A stretch of DNA of 64,000 bases from Malurus cyaneus samueli (GCA_009741485.1 CM019216.1:26987741-27051740); one strand, 5' to 3'; shown: positions 14,131 through 25,900, numbered from the stretch's first letter. Made by a program: numbers and translations. The notes: generated by a model not told the origin, from the sequence alone.

Positions 14131-17005
14131 AGTGTTCCGAGTTATTCATGAGTACATTTGTCTTGAGTGAGAGTTCAGCTAAAATCCTACTGTAAATAAA
14201 AAAAGTGAGCTGGGAAAACAATGTTATGTTTGAAGTCCTCCCCATCTTGGTTACAGCCATCCACACTCTGAATCCTTTGCTGTGAGCAGGTGCTCATCAG
14301 AGTGAGGTGTAGTCTCTTCAAACACACACTCTATCTGACTTGAGTGGGGGTAGAAATGTGGAAGGGATGTCGATTCAACTTGATCCCCTTGAGGGTATGG
14401 GGCATAAGAATTGTGGAACCTGCAGGAGACACCACGAGCAAATGTGTGCCTGGAGCCTGGTGGAAGCCTCAGGTGCTTCTGGTGGGGATGCAGCATCAAT
14501 GGGCAACTTCACCTAAAGAACAAAGGGCAGCACAGATTCATTTTCCGTCCTTTTCAGATCCTGATGCTCCCACAGTCATCCTAGTATTAGTGGTCAAGAT
14601 CTCCAGCTTTGTATTGTTAAAACTTGTGTATTTCTGAGATTAATGAAGTGGTGTTGTCCACATTGCCCATTTAATTGAGAAAACAGATTAACCGCCTACG
14701 AATACTTTGTAGGTTGTTTTCTCATAAAAAAAAGAAAGAGTTATCCAACAGAGCATATTTTCTAAAAAGGAGATAAGATGGTGCTTTCTAACAAGGAATT
14801 TAAAAGAAATAAAGAAATTGAGAGTTAAAGTTGGAAATTTAAGTTACTGCACCTTCAGTTCAGATTGTTCTTTATAAGCAGTAGGGAGGGGGTGGGTGTC
14901 AGTGGGTAGGAATTATGGAATGGAAGCCAGGAAAACACAAAGTAACCAAAAGATCCATAGGTATATGTTCATACCAGTCATGCTGCTATTAAGAATAAAA
15001 TGTAAAGACTTTTTTCTGGCAGACTTCCCAGTGCAAGTGTTTTATTTCTCCTCCCACCTGCTTCTCCTCAGGAATAATGTAATGAACTGAGTAAGACATT
15101 TGCATTATTCATATTTGCTATTTAATGGCATCTTGGGTACACAATTAAGGAAAAGATACCAGAAAGTAGCATTCTCTATATTCCTAGCCTTCTACTAAAA
15201 AGTTTCCAAATGGAGATGCTTGTTTCATAGCCTTATGTATTTCCTGCTCTTTAGGACTAGTATTTGAACCCACCAAAATTGTTTTATTCTCATGACCATG
15301 TCTCCTCATTTCAGCCAATAATAATCTTTGAGGTAGAACCTTTCTTTTTAAAATTTTATGTGTATGAAAATTGCTATATACTCCTGTCTACCATAGCAGC
15401 AATATCGTAAAAGAATCCCTAGGAAGTCACTTAAGGGAAACTCCCCTCATAAATTTAGATCAGCTATCTCTAGTTAAATTACATTTTGCAAGGAGTTTAT
15501 TACCAAATACTGAAAAGGTTTTCCCTTATTCACCCCACAACTCAAGTTAATAGGTCTTTAATTGCTCATGTCTCATGTCTCTTTTGTGAAACGCATTGCC
15601 AATTCCTTTTCTCAGAAGTAAAACAAGTTTTCAAGCTGCAGTCTGGCTATATTAAGGCTAATACAGTTATTGCAACATAGCAGTAGAAATGCCTGGCTAA
15701 AAGAGCTGAAATCTCTAAAGACATAATGCAAATAAAAGATCGAGTTAAAATTGGCACTGATAAAGGAATATTGAGAGTCAGCTGTTGCCACTGGGTTTTA
15801 AAACAGTAACCCAGGCTTGGCAGGAGCGTTACTGGATGGAAAGAGTCACACTCAGGCACCACACAGGTCAGTTTGCAGGGTTTCACTCACAACTCCGGGG
15901 AAAATCAGGCCTGACAATTATAGGACTTGCACAAAGACCTGTGTCCTGCGCCTCTTCAGCATTCCTGGCTGCTCCCCTGGCTCAGGTTCAAGCAGTCATA
16001 AAAGCTTAAGAAAAGCAAAGCCGAGCCCATCCACTGTTGGACTGAGGCGAAGCATCCTTGGACCATCCCATCCCCAGAGCACCCAGACCACAGAACCACA
16101 GGACCGGTCAAGCAGTGAGCAGCCTTCAGCTTTGCTCCAGAGGCAGCTCTGAATCCATAAGCGTTCCTTCTTCTGAGCATGAATTCCTTTGAAAATAACT
16201 CTGATGGGCATAATTTACAATCTGGGCTTGAAAACAGTCTTCAGTCTCTGAGCAGCTGCCCAGGCAGATACATGGCTGAGGCCTGTGAGAATTATGTGAG
16301 CCCTGAGAATTGTGGGGTCTCTTTGGGGTCTCCCCCTTTTGCACCACAGTGCCATATAATTTGTTTCTGTGGAAGAGCGCCCTCAGCATGGGCGAGAGGA
16401 AGGGTGGTTTCCAATTTCTTTGTCCATGAAATATGAGAGCAAGTAAAATTGAAAATCTGTGCCTAGCTTTCTTAATTTCAGCTGCATTTTATGGTGATCT
16501 GAATGACAAGAAGATGTCTAATTAAAAAGACATAACATTTGGGGATTTTCCATTTTGAGCCAAGATTTCTGAGCTCAGCATTCTCATAAAAATTATTCCG
16601 ACAGGGACCATTACAAACTGCTTTTTCTTTGCTATAGGAACTGAAATATAAGCATTCATGCCGAAAACTGAAAATCCAGCAAATATTCTTAGTGCAAGAG
16701 AAATATTCTTCTGAAAAATTGCCATTACTTTCAGGATACTTCCAAGATAGCATAAAAAACAGTGTTCCCTAATTTCAGCAACTCAGTAAACATGGGGTTA
16801 AAACAGTCTCTTATACACCGGAGAAACATTAAACTCAGCAGACAGAAGGACAAGTGCAATTTGCTTCCATTGGTCAAGTCTATAGGGAAAAGATGGCCCT
16901 GCCAAATTAAATTTACTTTATTATGTTGGGAAAAGTAATGCTTCTCTTAAAAAACAATACCCCAGATTCAATTAGAAATATAAGCAAGTATATTCCATTT
17001 TGCAG

Positions 17006-17110
17006 AAGGTCATGCATACAAGAAAGAGGCATATGGAATTGTTTCAAGAGTTAAATCAGAAATTTCAGACTCTGGACAGATTTCGGGATGTACCAAAATC
17101 AGGCAGTATG
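17006..17110 (+). CDS. ADGRB3: ADGRB3 cytoplasmic-tail exon with ELMO-docking RKR helix (35 codons)
   Basis: This exon starts [16 protein letters not shown] and ends DVPKSGSM. The acceptor is ccattttgcag (AG at 17004-17005) and the donor is ATG|gtaagt at 17111. The exon is 105 nt and phase 0 on both sides. The peptide should form an amphipathic basic helix. Its RKR triplet (residues 6-8 of the exon) corresponds to the motif that, in BAI1 and BAI3, is needed to bind ELMO and so reach DOCK180 and Rac for dendrite shaping and myoblast fusion; this is family knowledge. The last residues (PKSGSM) differ from the human version I remember (PNTSSM), while the helix looks unchanged. The exon lies 8.2 kb after the microexon and 1.9 kb before the terminal exon. 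Confidence 0.97.
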
Positions 17111-19043
17111 GTAAGTGTCCTTCTATTATATGTAAAATATGGTGGATTCTAAACAACAGCAATGAAACAAGAGCCCTTTGACTGCAGTGCATTCCCCGAG
17201 AAGACCTCACCTTTGGGTACCTCAGAAAGGAGAACAAAAGCTATTTTCAGTAATCTAACCTATGGCAAGGCTCATTACGTTCACAATTAGACCATAACTA
17301 ACTCACTAACATCATTACAGATGACAAGCAATTGACCTGTAGGGAACACATTTCAAATCTGGATGTGCCTACTGGGTCTAGGTGGCTTCATATAGAGAAA
17401 GCAGCTCACTGATAGAATTTGACCAATAGGGCTTTTCCTGTAGCTAGGCAAGGAGATAATAAATTAGATACTACAAAGGAGTCCAGATAGATTTACCTAT
17501 ACATGAGATGGTCCAGAAAGCACCTGAGATCCGTGTAATGCCATGTCTTTTCCATAACAGGTTTATAAATATTTACCATGGGAAAAGCAAAAATTAAATC
17601 ATCTCGAGTTGAGGCTGCTGTCATCATAATTCAAATTTATACACGTACATTCATGCACACATGCATAACACCCTGTCTGCATCTGATAACGAGGGCAAGG
17701 AAATAGTTGATTCTGCCTGATTAAAACAGCTAATTTAGCCTTACACATTTTTATCAGTAATATTTTGATTAGTAATAATTTGTGTATAATTTTATAATGT
17801 GAAAATTGTATATTAAATGGAACTGAGCTAGAATCATTGTATTCTATAACTTTTTCAGAAGAGCTGCTCTCAGACATGAAGAAGAGGTATTAAGCAGATG
17901 TGAGGCCAAATGGATTTACATCATTTACATCATCTTAATCCAGCAGAAATTTAGCCCTGATTCTTTGATGAACCTTTATCTGTGATATGTGTTATTTTGT
18001 ATCAAGTTCTCACTCACTCCCCTTTTTGAGATTAGCTGATATGCAGCTTTCATTTGTCTCCCTATTTGAGATTTGCTGTTCACATAAAGCTTGAATTAAT
18101 TCAAAATCTCAAAAGGAATCTCAGTGGATGAGTTGTGTTTACTGTTTCGCGTCGGTGCTGTGCTTTTGAAAAGTCTGCTAGTAAAAGCTGCCTAGAGGAA
18201 TGGTGTCTTTGTGAGACAGTCAGAGAGTGATCCAGGTACCTAAATATAGGCATCTCAGGCTATTTTAGACAGTCTCAGAGGTCTTGGTTTACAGCACAGT
18301 ACAGTGATGATACAGGACTCGAAGGAGATCTGCACCTCTCGTGAAAGATAGTTGGAGATCAAGCAGAAAGTCCAAAGGCATCTTAGATGGTGCAAAAATA
18401 TTGGATTTTAGCAACTAAATCCCACCTATCACATTACAGCAGAAATCACTAATTAAATTGGTCCATAAAGGCTTTTACCCTGTACAACTTAGCACTAAAA
18501 AAAAAAAAGAGAATCATTCAGTGGAAAACAACCACCTTTCAGTCTGTAATCCTAATAAAGGTGAGCTCATCAGCCTGTAAGGCAAGGTGGCTCTCACAGC
18601 ATTTTCAAGGTGTCCGTGGTTCTGTCACAGTTTAAAATGCAGCTGGCAGTCTCTGTTTCAGACCACTCCATGTTGCAGGCAGCAGACTCTTCTCAGTTAC
18701 CTTCCCTTCTCTTCTCCCTCTTTCCTGCCCTTTTGTCCCCCTTTTCTCTGGCTGTTAGAAGGATGGCTATTGGTACTGGATCTCTCAGCCCATTCCTCAC
18801 GTACGCTGGTTCTTGTGAAAGAAAGGGCTTAGCTGGCAGCTCAGGTGAGGAGCCTGCCAAAGCATTGAGTGTTCACAGAGAAAGAGTCGCAGCGGTGCCG
18901 AGCAGCCGCCAGCCTGGCTCCCTGCAAAGCCATTTCCCCTCTGCAGCTTCTGTGTCTCATGACAGCACGTCAGCAATCAGCCTTATAAATGGAAACTGCA
19001 TTATTTCATCTTTGATTTTAATTCTTCTTTCTTTGGTCTTCAG
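17111..19043 (+). other. ADGRB3: ADGRB3 last intron (1,933 bp)
   Basis: It is bounded by gtaagt and by a long pyrimidine tract ending ggtcttcag. A T/C-rich stretch lies at 18690-18750 and a somewhat GC-rich segment at 18830-18960. A 169-codon open frame starts at 18610 and overlaps the terminal exon, but it is in a different frame from the ADGRB3 codons and resembles no family I know. No repeat element is recognisable. Confidence 0.9.
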
Positions 19044-19232
19044 GAGAACTCAGGACCCAGCAAGGCTCCATGGGAGAGTTTCAAAACCACAGGTGACTAC
19101 CAACACTATACAACGATAAATGTATTAGACACAGAGGCAAAAGATGCTTTAGAACTCAGACCAGCAGAATGGGAGAAGTGTCTGAACTTGCCTTTAGACG
19201 TGCAAGAAGGTGACTTTCAAACAGAAGTTTAA
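19044..19232 (+). CDS. ADGRB3: ADGRB3 terminal coding exon with C-terminal QTEV PDZ ligand
   Basis: The exon encodes 62 residues plus a TAA stop (19230-19232). It begins [14 protein letters not shown] and includes [20 protein letters not shown] and [13 protein letters not shown]. It ends GDFQTEV. The last four residues are a class I PDZ ligand, which in this receptor family binds scaffolds such as MAGI and PSD-95-type proteins at synapses. The acceptor is cttctttctttggtcttcag, with AG at 19042-19043. From about HYTTINV onward the sequence matches the human ADGRB3 tail as I remember it. The first 20 residues have several changes, so they look like a tolerant linker between the RKR helix and the conserved end. 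With the two upstream exons, the window holds the last 109 residues of the receptor. Confidence 0.98.
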   Translation, partial: ENSGPSKAPWESFKTTGDYQHYTTINVLDTEAKDALELRPAEWEKCLNLPLDVQEGDFQTEV

Positions 19233-19870
19233 CAAAAAGGAACTGAACAAAACAGAAACAAAATAAAAATAATTCATTGCACTGACAATAAAGAGACTTT
19301 GGGAATCCTGACAGTCCTGACACTCCTGTCTGAACATTGCTTCTTCTTTTTGTCAGGCTCTTCCTGTGCCAAATGTCAGTGGTTTTTTTCGTACAGTTTA
19401 TTCCCACTAGTGCGGCTAGTGGAGAACCAGGTGTACAATTCTTACCATCGTGTGTTGTAAGTACCCGTGGAATGGATTTGTAAGGTAATCTTTATAGATA
19501 AACCTCAAGCAACGATTCATGTTGTAACAGCTTCATTTGGTTTAGTTTTCAAAAAACTTCACCATGAAGCACAATGTATATATTTATGCAGTTTTTAAAG
19601 TTTATAACAGTCTGTTTGGCCATTACTACACTTTTTACTTTATAATATAAAAGCAAAGTTTTTGTCATTAAATGAATGTCTGTTGAGCTACATTCTTCAT
19701 TGCTTTAAATGCAATAAAGTAATAATCTCACTTTTATATGAATAATATATTTCACATCTTTATTATTGCAGTTTTCTCTGGAAAGCTCAGAATAGCTTTC
19801 TCTGCTGCAGCTGTGTATAAAATATTTAAAATGTTGTATGGTGTAAATAAACCTTTGTCTACATATCAGT
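19233..19870 (+). other. ADGRB3: ADGRB3 3'UTR (proximal, end estimated)
   Basis: AT-rich sequence after the TAA stop. Possible poly(A) signals are AATAAA at 19262, 19287, 19713 and 19846, and ATTAAA at 19667. The first two follow the stop too closely to be likely main sites. 19713 and 19846 look more plausible, because T-rich sequence follows them. Two Pumilio-type motifs fit TGTANATA, at 19575-19582 and 19842-19849. The end coordinate is an inference; brain transcripts often use still more distal sites. Confidence 0.7.
19846..19851 (+). terminator. candidate ADGRB3 poly(A) signal AATAAA
   Basis: Canonical hexamer about 610 bp after the stop codon, followed by cctttgtctacat and T-rich sequence. 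It overlaps a TGTAAATA Pumilio-type motif (19842-19849). The AATAAA at 19713-19718 is the main alternative. Choosing between them needs 3'-end reads. Confidence 0.45.
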
Positions 19871-20994
19871 TTCCTAGTGCATTTTATTCCATATTGTTTC
19901 TCTTAAATTTTAATCTTTATGAAACTTTCTTTAAAAACACACACATTGAATATATATTTACAGCCTTTATAGTATGTTGTATGTAGCTTCTGCAAAGAGC
20001 TTCTAAATCATGTCAGTAGGCTTATAGCCATTCTGCGTTTTCTTAAATATTCTTTTCTGACAATGTGCTGTATGAATTTGACTTGACAGAATACTATTAC
20101 AATTGTTCTGTTTTATAAGAATTTCTGTCTAGTTGTAGAATGACAAATAATGGAAAATAAGTTTCACGGCACAACACCCAATGAAAATGCTGGCTTAGGT
20201 TCATTACATCCTGTGCATGGTCTTGTTGCTGCATAAGAAAAAAAGAAGATCAAGATAAAGAAATTCTGAAGTATTTTAGATTTAAAAAAAAACAAAACAA
20301 AACCAAAAAAAGCTAATCAAACCCAAAAACCCTGAGTCTGTTTCATTATAAATCAAGAGCAGAGCATGATTATTATTGAAAATACAATTAGAATTAAGAA
20401 GATTAAATCTTCTTTTCCATGCTTAGAATCAAAACCAGATCTTCAATAATCTCTCCTCATCTACAACATAGCTGTGGGGGACACAGGGAGAAAGAGATCT
20501 CAAATATTCAGATGTCCTATTTCTAGGAAAAAAAGTTTACAAAACTATTTTGGTTCCTGCTGTACAAAATTGAATGTGCTACAGCCTACTAGGTGGAGAG
20601 ATCTTAGAGAAGAAGAAAATATGACCACCAATCTGCTTAGGAAGAAAAGAGACAAGAATAGAGCCTTGTCAGTGAGAACTTAACCCAGAGCACTAGTGGA
20701 GGAAGATCAGCATCCATCTGTTAAGAGAAAACTACTTAGGATCAACATTAGGATCAACCTTCAGGAAACTGTTTCGGTTTGACATTTTTTCTCCAGGCCA
20801 TAAGGTATTTAAGTCACGAAAAAGAGCCTGACTTTGCCTGCTCTGAGTGAGCATCTCATGCTGAGTGTAGACTCCTCTATTCTAAGGCTTCAATCTTAAA
20901 TCTAAGATTGGTCTAAGTCTTTAAACAAGCAAGAAATAATTAGCCACCAGCCTGGTACCAAGTCCAGTAACTGGCTTAGGTGCCTAGAGGTTAG
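19871..20994. other. intergenic, start of region downstream of ADGRB3
   Basis: AT-rich, with an A-rich patch at about 20283-20330 (runs of A with CAAAA units). It may contain distal 3'UTR of ADGRB3. I see no exon or repeat element. Confidence 0.6.
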
Positions 20995-21340
20995 ATAATG
21001 TAGTACTGTCACCCACAGCAGACAACACAAAATTGGGCAGGATGTTGATCTGCTGCAGGGCAGGAAGGCTCTGCAGATGGATCTGGACAGGCTGAATCCA
21101 TGGACAGAGGGCAACTGTGTGAGGTTCAACACGGCCCAGGGCCAGGTCCTGCCCTTGGGTCACAACAACCCCAGGCAGTGCCACAGGCTGGGGACAGAGT
21201 GCCTGGAAAGCTGCCCAGGGAAAAGGACCTGGGAGTGCTGGGTGACAGAGGCTGAACACGAGCCAGATGTGTCCAGGTGGCCAAGAAGGCCAATGGTATC
21301 CTGGCTTCTGTCAGCAACAGTGTGGCCAGCAGGAGCAGGG
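20995..21340 (+). mobile_element. CR1 LINE fragment, RT region, abruptly cut at 3' side
   Basis: The segment reads as CR1 reverse transcriptase C-terminal sequence: GCAGACAACACAAAATTGGG encodes the ADNTKLG version of the ADDTKLG box. Then come gatctggacaggctgaatcc and gtgaggttcaacacggccca. Next is gggagtgctgggtgacagag and finally tgtggccagcaggagcaggg. It stops there, exactly at the ambiguous base 21341, without the CR1 3' tail. CR1 copies are usually truncated at the 5' end, so loss of the 3' end implies a deletion or an assembly join. Confidence 0.92.
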
Positions 21341-21341
21341 N
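21341..21341. other. single ambiguous base (N)
   Basis: It is the only non-ACGT base I noticed in the window. It falls directly after aggagcaggg, a string that occurs again in the CR1 copy about 1.1 kb downstream. Confidence 0.98.
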
Positions 21342-21355
21342 CTGTGAAAAAATAG

Positions 21356-21465
21356 AGAATCATAGAATTATATAAAGGCTTAGATTGGAAGGGATCTTAA
21401 AATACTTTAGTTCTAACCCCCTGCCATGGACCGGGAGGCCACCCACTAGGTCAGGTTGTTCAGTG
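21356..21465 (-). mobile_element. CR1 LINE, short 3' end
   Basis: Reverse-complement CR1 3' terminus. It opens with agaatcatagaattatataa and agattggaagggatctt, followed by ccctgccatgg and actaggtcaggttgttcagt. About 110 bp remain. It lies between two + strand CR1 fragments. Confidence 0.88.
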
Positions 21466-21867
21466 AATTGTTATATTGCAAATGTCTCATTCCTCAAAAG
21501 GGTGGGAAGGTGGGCGATTGAACATTCCCAAAAATGCAAGAGCAGTTTTGTTTGCTATGCTGCTCACAGCAGTGAGGTTGGGAGCTCTGCTTCTGTGACC
21601 ATCTGTGGGAGCAGAGCTGTGTCTTGCTGCCTGTGGCCAAGTCTGACTGGTGCCCTGTACTCCCTTGAGTGGCTTAGGCAAAGGACAGATCACTTGAGGG
21701 TCTCCATCAGATTAAGGCACGGGGGCCAGTAGCAATTTATTCAAACCTGACAGCGACAGTTCTGGCAGTGAATAAAGCATTTAAGGCAGGGAAATGAATT
21801 AATTTTGTGGGTTTTCCTTATGATCTAAAATCTCATATTCCATTGTATTTTTATTTTTTTTTTATCT
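21466..21867. other. unassigned spacer between CR1 copies
   Basis: About 400 bp of moderately GC-rich sequence with a T-rich patch near 21850. Open frames of 68 and 115 codons run on opposite strands, and neither resembles a known protein. It could be part of an unrecognised repeat. Confidence 0.5.
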
Positions 21868-22960
21868 AAAGCCTTTGCTACTGTCTTCCATGGCATTCTC
21901 CAGGAGAAGCTGGCAGCCCACAGCTCAGACAGAAGCACTCTTTGCTGGGTACAAAATGCCTGGATAGCTGAGCCCAGAGGGTGGTGGCAAATGGAGTCAC
22001 ATCCAAATGGCAGACGGTCACCAGTGGGGCTCCCCAGGACTCAAAATTGGGGGGCAGTCCTGTTTAATATCTGTATTAGTGATCTGGACAAGGGGATTGA
22101 GTGCACCCTCAGTAAGTTCATGGGTGACACCAGGTTGGGTGGGATGATGGTCTGCTGGAGCACAGGAAGGATCTGGACAGGCTGAATCAATGGTCCAAGG
22201 CCAATTGTGTGAGGTTCAGCAAGGCCAACAACCTTGGGTCACAACAACCCCAGGCAGTGCTACAGACTTGGAGTGCCTGGAAAGCTGCCTGATGGAAAAG
22301 GACCTGGGGGTGCTGGGTGACAGGGGCTGAACACGAGCCAGGTGTGCCCAGGTGGCCAAGAAGGCCAATGGTATCCTGGCTTCTGTCAGCAACAGTGTGG
22401 CCAGCAGGAGCAGGGAAGGGATTGTCCCTCTGTACTTGGCACTGGTGAGGCCACACCTCAAATCCAGTGCCAGGTCTGGGCCCCTCACTGCAGGATGGAC
22501 AGTGAGGGGCTGGAGGGAGTCCAGAGAAGGGTAACAAGGCTGGTGAAGGGTCTGGAGAGTGAGTCCTATAAGGGACATCTGAGAGAGCTGGGGTGGTTTA
22601 GTCTGCAGAAAAGGAGGCTCATGGGAGACCTTATCACTCCCTACATCTGCCTGGAAGAGATTTCAGCCAAGTGGGGGTCAGCCTCATCTCCCAGGCAAAC
22701 AGTGACAGGATGAGAAAGTGGCCTCCCTCGCATCAGGGGAGGTTCAGGTTGCATATCTGGAAGAAATTCTTCACAGAAAGGCTGGCTAAGCATTGAACAG
22801 GCTGCCTTTGGAAGTAGTGGAGTCCCCATCTCTGGAAGTGTTCAAGCAATGACTGGATGTGGCACTTTGTGCTGTGGTTTAGTTGACAAGGTGGTGTTCA
22901 GTCAAGGTTGGACTTGATGATCTTGGAGGTCTTTTCCAATCTTAATGATTTTATCATTCA
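21868..22960 (+). mobile_element. CR1 LINE, RT domain through 3' end, inactive
   Basis: It starts in the reverse transcriptase core (KAFATVFHGILQEKLAA-like frame) and continues through cagtcctgtttaatatctgt. The catalytic box, normally FADD, reads TTC ATG GGT GAC (FMGD) at 22117-22128, so the enzyme would be dead. The 3' region follows: ggtctggagagtgagtccta, then ctggaagtgttcaagcaatg. The tail is gttggacttgatgatcttgg and aggtcttttccaatctta, with a decayed ATTCTATG-type end. It is about 1.1 kb with many frame breaks. Its middle section is very similar to the fragment at 21000-21340. Confidence 0.95.
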
Positions 22961-25900
22961 ATACTGTGATACATCACTCAAACAGCACTGGCCCCCTTTC
23001 AAGAGGCTGGTGGAGAAGGAGGCAGATGGAAAGGCTGGCTCTGCAGCCTACTAACTTTTCAGACCTGATAGTGCACCAAAAACCTCTCACTACATACAAC
23101 AGAAACTGCACATTTTTAAGAGTTTCATTCCATATGGTAGCAAGTCTCAGTCAGAGCATGTTTTTAAAAATTTCTAATTTTTGACCCCAAATCAGGAATC
23201 TTAGACCCCTGAATCCAGATACAGGCCTTAGCATGCTCCTTGACTGATTTGTGACACAACACAAATCTTGAAATACACCTTGGTATTTCAATAACTTCAA
23301 TACGGAAATTATTTGCATGAGCTTTACATCACTGAAGTCCTGCTCAGTGGTGGTCTGGTTACAACTGCAGAAAGCTTGGGGTAGGCTGCAAACTTCCCCA
23401 GGAAAGATGATAAATCAGTTTACACTCAACACACTGCTGACCCAGTTGTGCTATTATTAATAACCCTGTGGATTCAGGTTTAACATCAGCCTGAGTGTTT
23501 ATGTATCACACGACAGTCACAGATGTGCTTTCAGTGTGTGAGCAGCAGCATTCAGTGCCTCTTCATTTAGAATTTGTGCTGCTCTGAGCAGAAAATGCTA
23601 GGCATTTTATAATTCTCTTACGTATTTCATATCTAGAAATTAAAAACATGCTGAAACCCACTATATTTGCTACTGGTTTGACTGCTTCCTATTAAAGCAG
23701 TTTGTTTCCCATAAGCACTCATACTCGCAGTTTCTGCTCAATGCCTCTGAAATGATGCATGTCAGACTGAGCCCAGCAGGAGAGTACAAACTCATATGCA
23801 CTGGCTTCAATGCTGGTAAAGCACTGAGCAGATGTTTGGTATTGTATTATATTATATGCAAATGGAAATTAAGTCGGGACTCCCTAAATTATACTAGACA
23901 CAAACATTAAAAGGGGCCCTGCATTTTCCTGCCATCGAGTGCCACCTTACATGGCCAGGCTGCCCCAGCTGTGCTCCAGCTGCAGCGACAGAAAGGTTCA
24001 GGTGTTTGAGGGTGATTGAGGTGTTTGAGGGCTCAGCCAGAGTTGATGTCATTGGCATTTAGAGGAGACTCAGGCAGCTAAGCCCAGGCCAGAATTTACC
24101 CAGAAGCAACTCAAAATGTGCACTCCCTAGATGCATACACAAAAAAAAGCTAGAATATTTTTTATTAAAGGCTTCATTTCCTCAACAGTTTAAATACACA
24201 TTACCAGTCAAATAAAACCCTATGCAGCTCTGTCTTCTTCTTTCATGTATATTCAGGGAATTTTTTTTTTTTTTCCAGCAAGTTAATGCTAAACAAAACA
24301 TGGCCTGGACTTTTCAATGCAGGAAAGCAGGTGCATACTGGAAATCGAGCTGAGCAGCCAGAGATCACTCAGACAGCACTTCATGATGTCAGTGATTTCA
24401 GATCCAAGGCTGTGGAAAGGGGCTTGGTGTCACTAGCAATATTATTTACTAGGTGGACCTTTGCCAAAGTGATGTTATTTAATCCTGAAACTTGGAGGTA
24501 AAATATGAATTAGTCACTATTAAACTTCAGGTCATAATCTGAAATATTCTTGGCAGTAAGAAGGGAGAAGAGTGTAAGTGATGCTGCAAGGGATGAAGGT
24601 AGGATAGCAGCGCTGCCATTCTGATGCACCTTTGGAGTACCACTGGTTTAATATTGGCATATATGTCATGCTAATGACTCTTTCTGATGAAGATTTAGAG
24701 CAAAAGACACAAAGAGCTAGAGGTCTTTTCCAGTTAATTAACTACTGAGTCTGGATTTCTTCACAATCAATGAATTGGTGCTCTTAGAACTGTTGTCCTG
24801 GCACTCCTCCCTTGAGATCGTCATTAGTTTCTGTCATGATAAGACATAAATCATCTAACATTGTTTTACACAGGATTGAACTGTGATATCTCTCTTAAAA
24901 ACAACAAAAACCAACAATGAAACAAAACCCATCCAAGCTCCAAGCTGCATCAGGGGAAATGCTCTCTAATGCTTTGGCTTGTCTGTTTCCCACAGTTGCT
25001 AGGCAGTGCCGCACTTAGAGACCAGATTTAACAAAAGGGCTGCTTCCCACTTGGAAGCAGGCACCCATCACAGCATCAGGAATATGCTTTCCACGGGGTT
25101 ACACATGGGGATCTGGAAATCTCTGTTGGCAATCAGCTGATGGAGACGTGTATTGATAGCAGGCTCTCAGTTCCTCAGGCATTAGCTCGAGGCTGTGCTG
25201 CGTCTCTGGATAAGCCACCAGAAGCAGCTTGTATGAGCAAACTTTATTTCCCTCTCTCAAAAAAGTGTCACAGGGCTCACTTGTGCAATCAAGCCCCTTC
25301 TCACGTGCTGAGAGAAGAATTCAGAAAGGTATCCAGATGAATATGTGCTTGGGGAGCTGGGATTCATTTCTAGCCAGGTCTCAAACAGTGCAATGCTGTA
25401 ATCTTTTCTACTTGCTTTCCCAGAAACATCTTTCTTTGCAAGGAAACCAAAAGTGGCCTTGCTAAGAAAAATTAAATTACTGATAAGATAGGCATGACCA
25501 TCACCCCTAGCACTCCCACCGAAGTGTTCTGTCCACTAATTACAATTGTGAGATAAAGAGTCATTAAACTGGTTTTGACAAAATTGCCTTGTAGGCTGCA
25601 TTGGACCATCCTGTGGCACTGAGTTACTGTAACTGTGCTACAATACTGATCCTCTTGTTTGTTCTTCACTAGTGTCATTTTATACCTCAGTGTTTATTAT
25701 GAGGAGCAGTTAACTTTAACCAGTCCAACTTCCTCCCTCAAATATACAAGTTACTGTTATTGGCCCCACAGTCACTCGTTTCTCAGGATTACAAACTCTT
25801 GCTCAGTTAGTTCCCATGTAGAAGTCCTTCCCTGATTTCTACTACCCCTGTGTTCTTTACAGCTTTTTTAAGTCTGCTAAAGTTCTTGAATGAGTTCAGT

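Larger units (their letters stand above)
8836..17005 (+). other. ADGRB3: ADGRB3 intron (8,170 bp) between microexon and RKR exon
   Basis: It is bounded by a consensus gtaagt donor and a ttttgcag acceptor. It carries two CR1 fragments opposite to the gene (10.1-11.0 and 13.6-14.1 kb), a GAT microsatellite beside the second, a short hairpin at 12128-12148 (9-bp arms, 3-nt loop), and a less AT-rich patch at about 15790-16400. The rest is AT-rich with nothing further that I recognise. Confidence 0.9.

Noticed and set aside
18610..19119. 169-codon + strand open frame overlapping the ADGRB3 terminal exon
   Set aside because: It is out of frame with the clear ADGRB3 codons, crosses the splice acceptor, and resembles no known protein.
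22187..22713. Open frames of 116-123 codons on both strands
   Set aside because: They are translations of CR1 sequence in non-coding frames.
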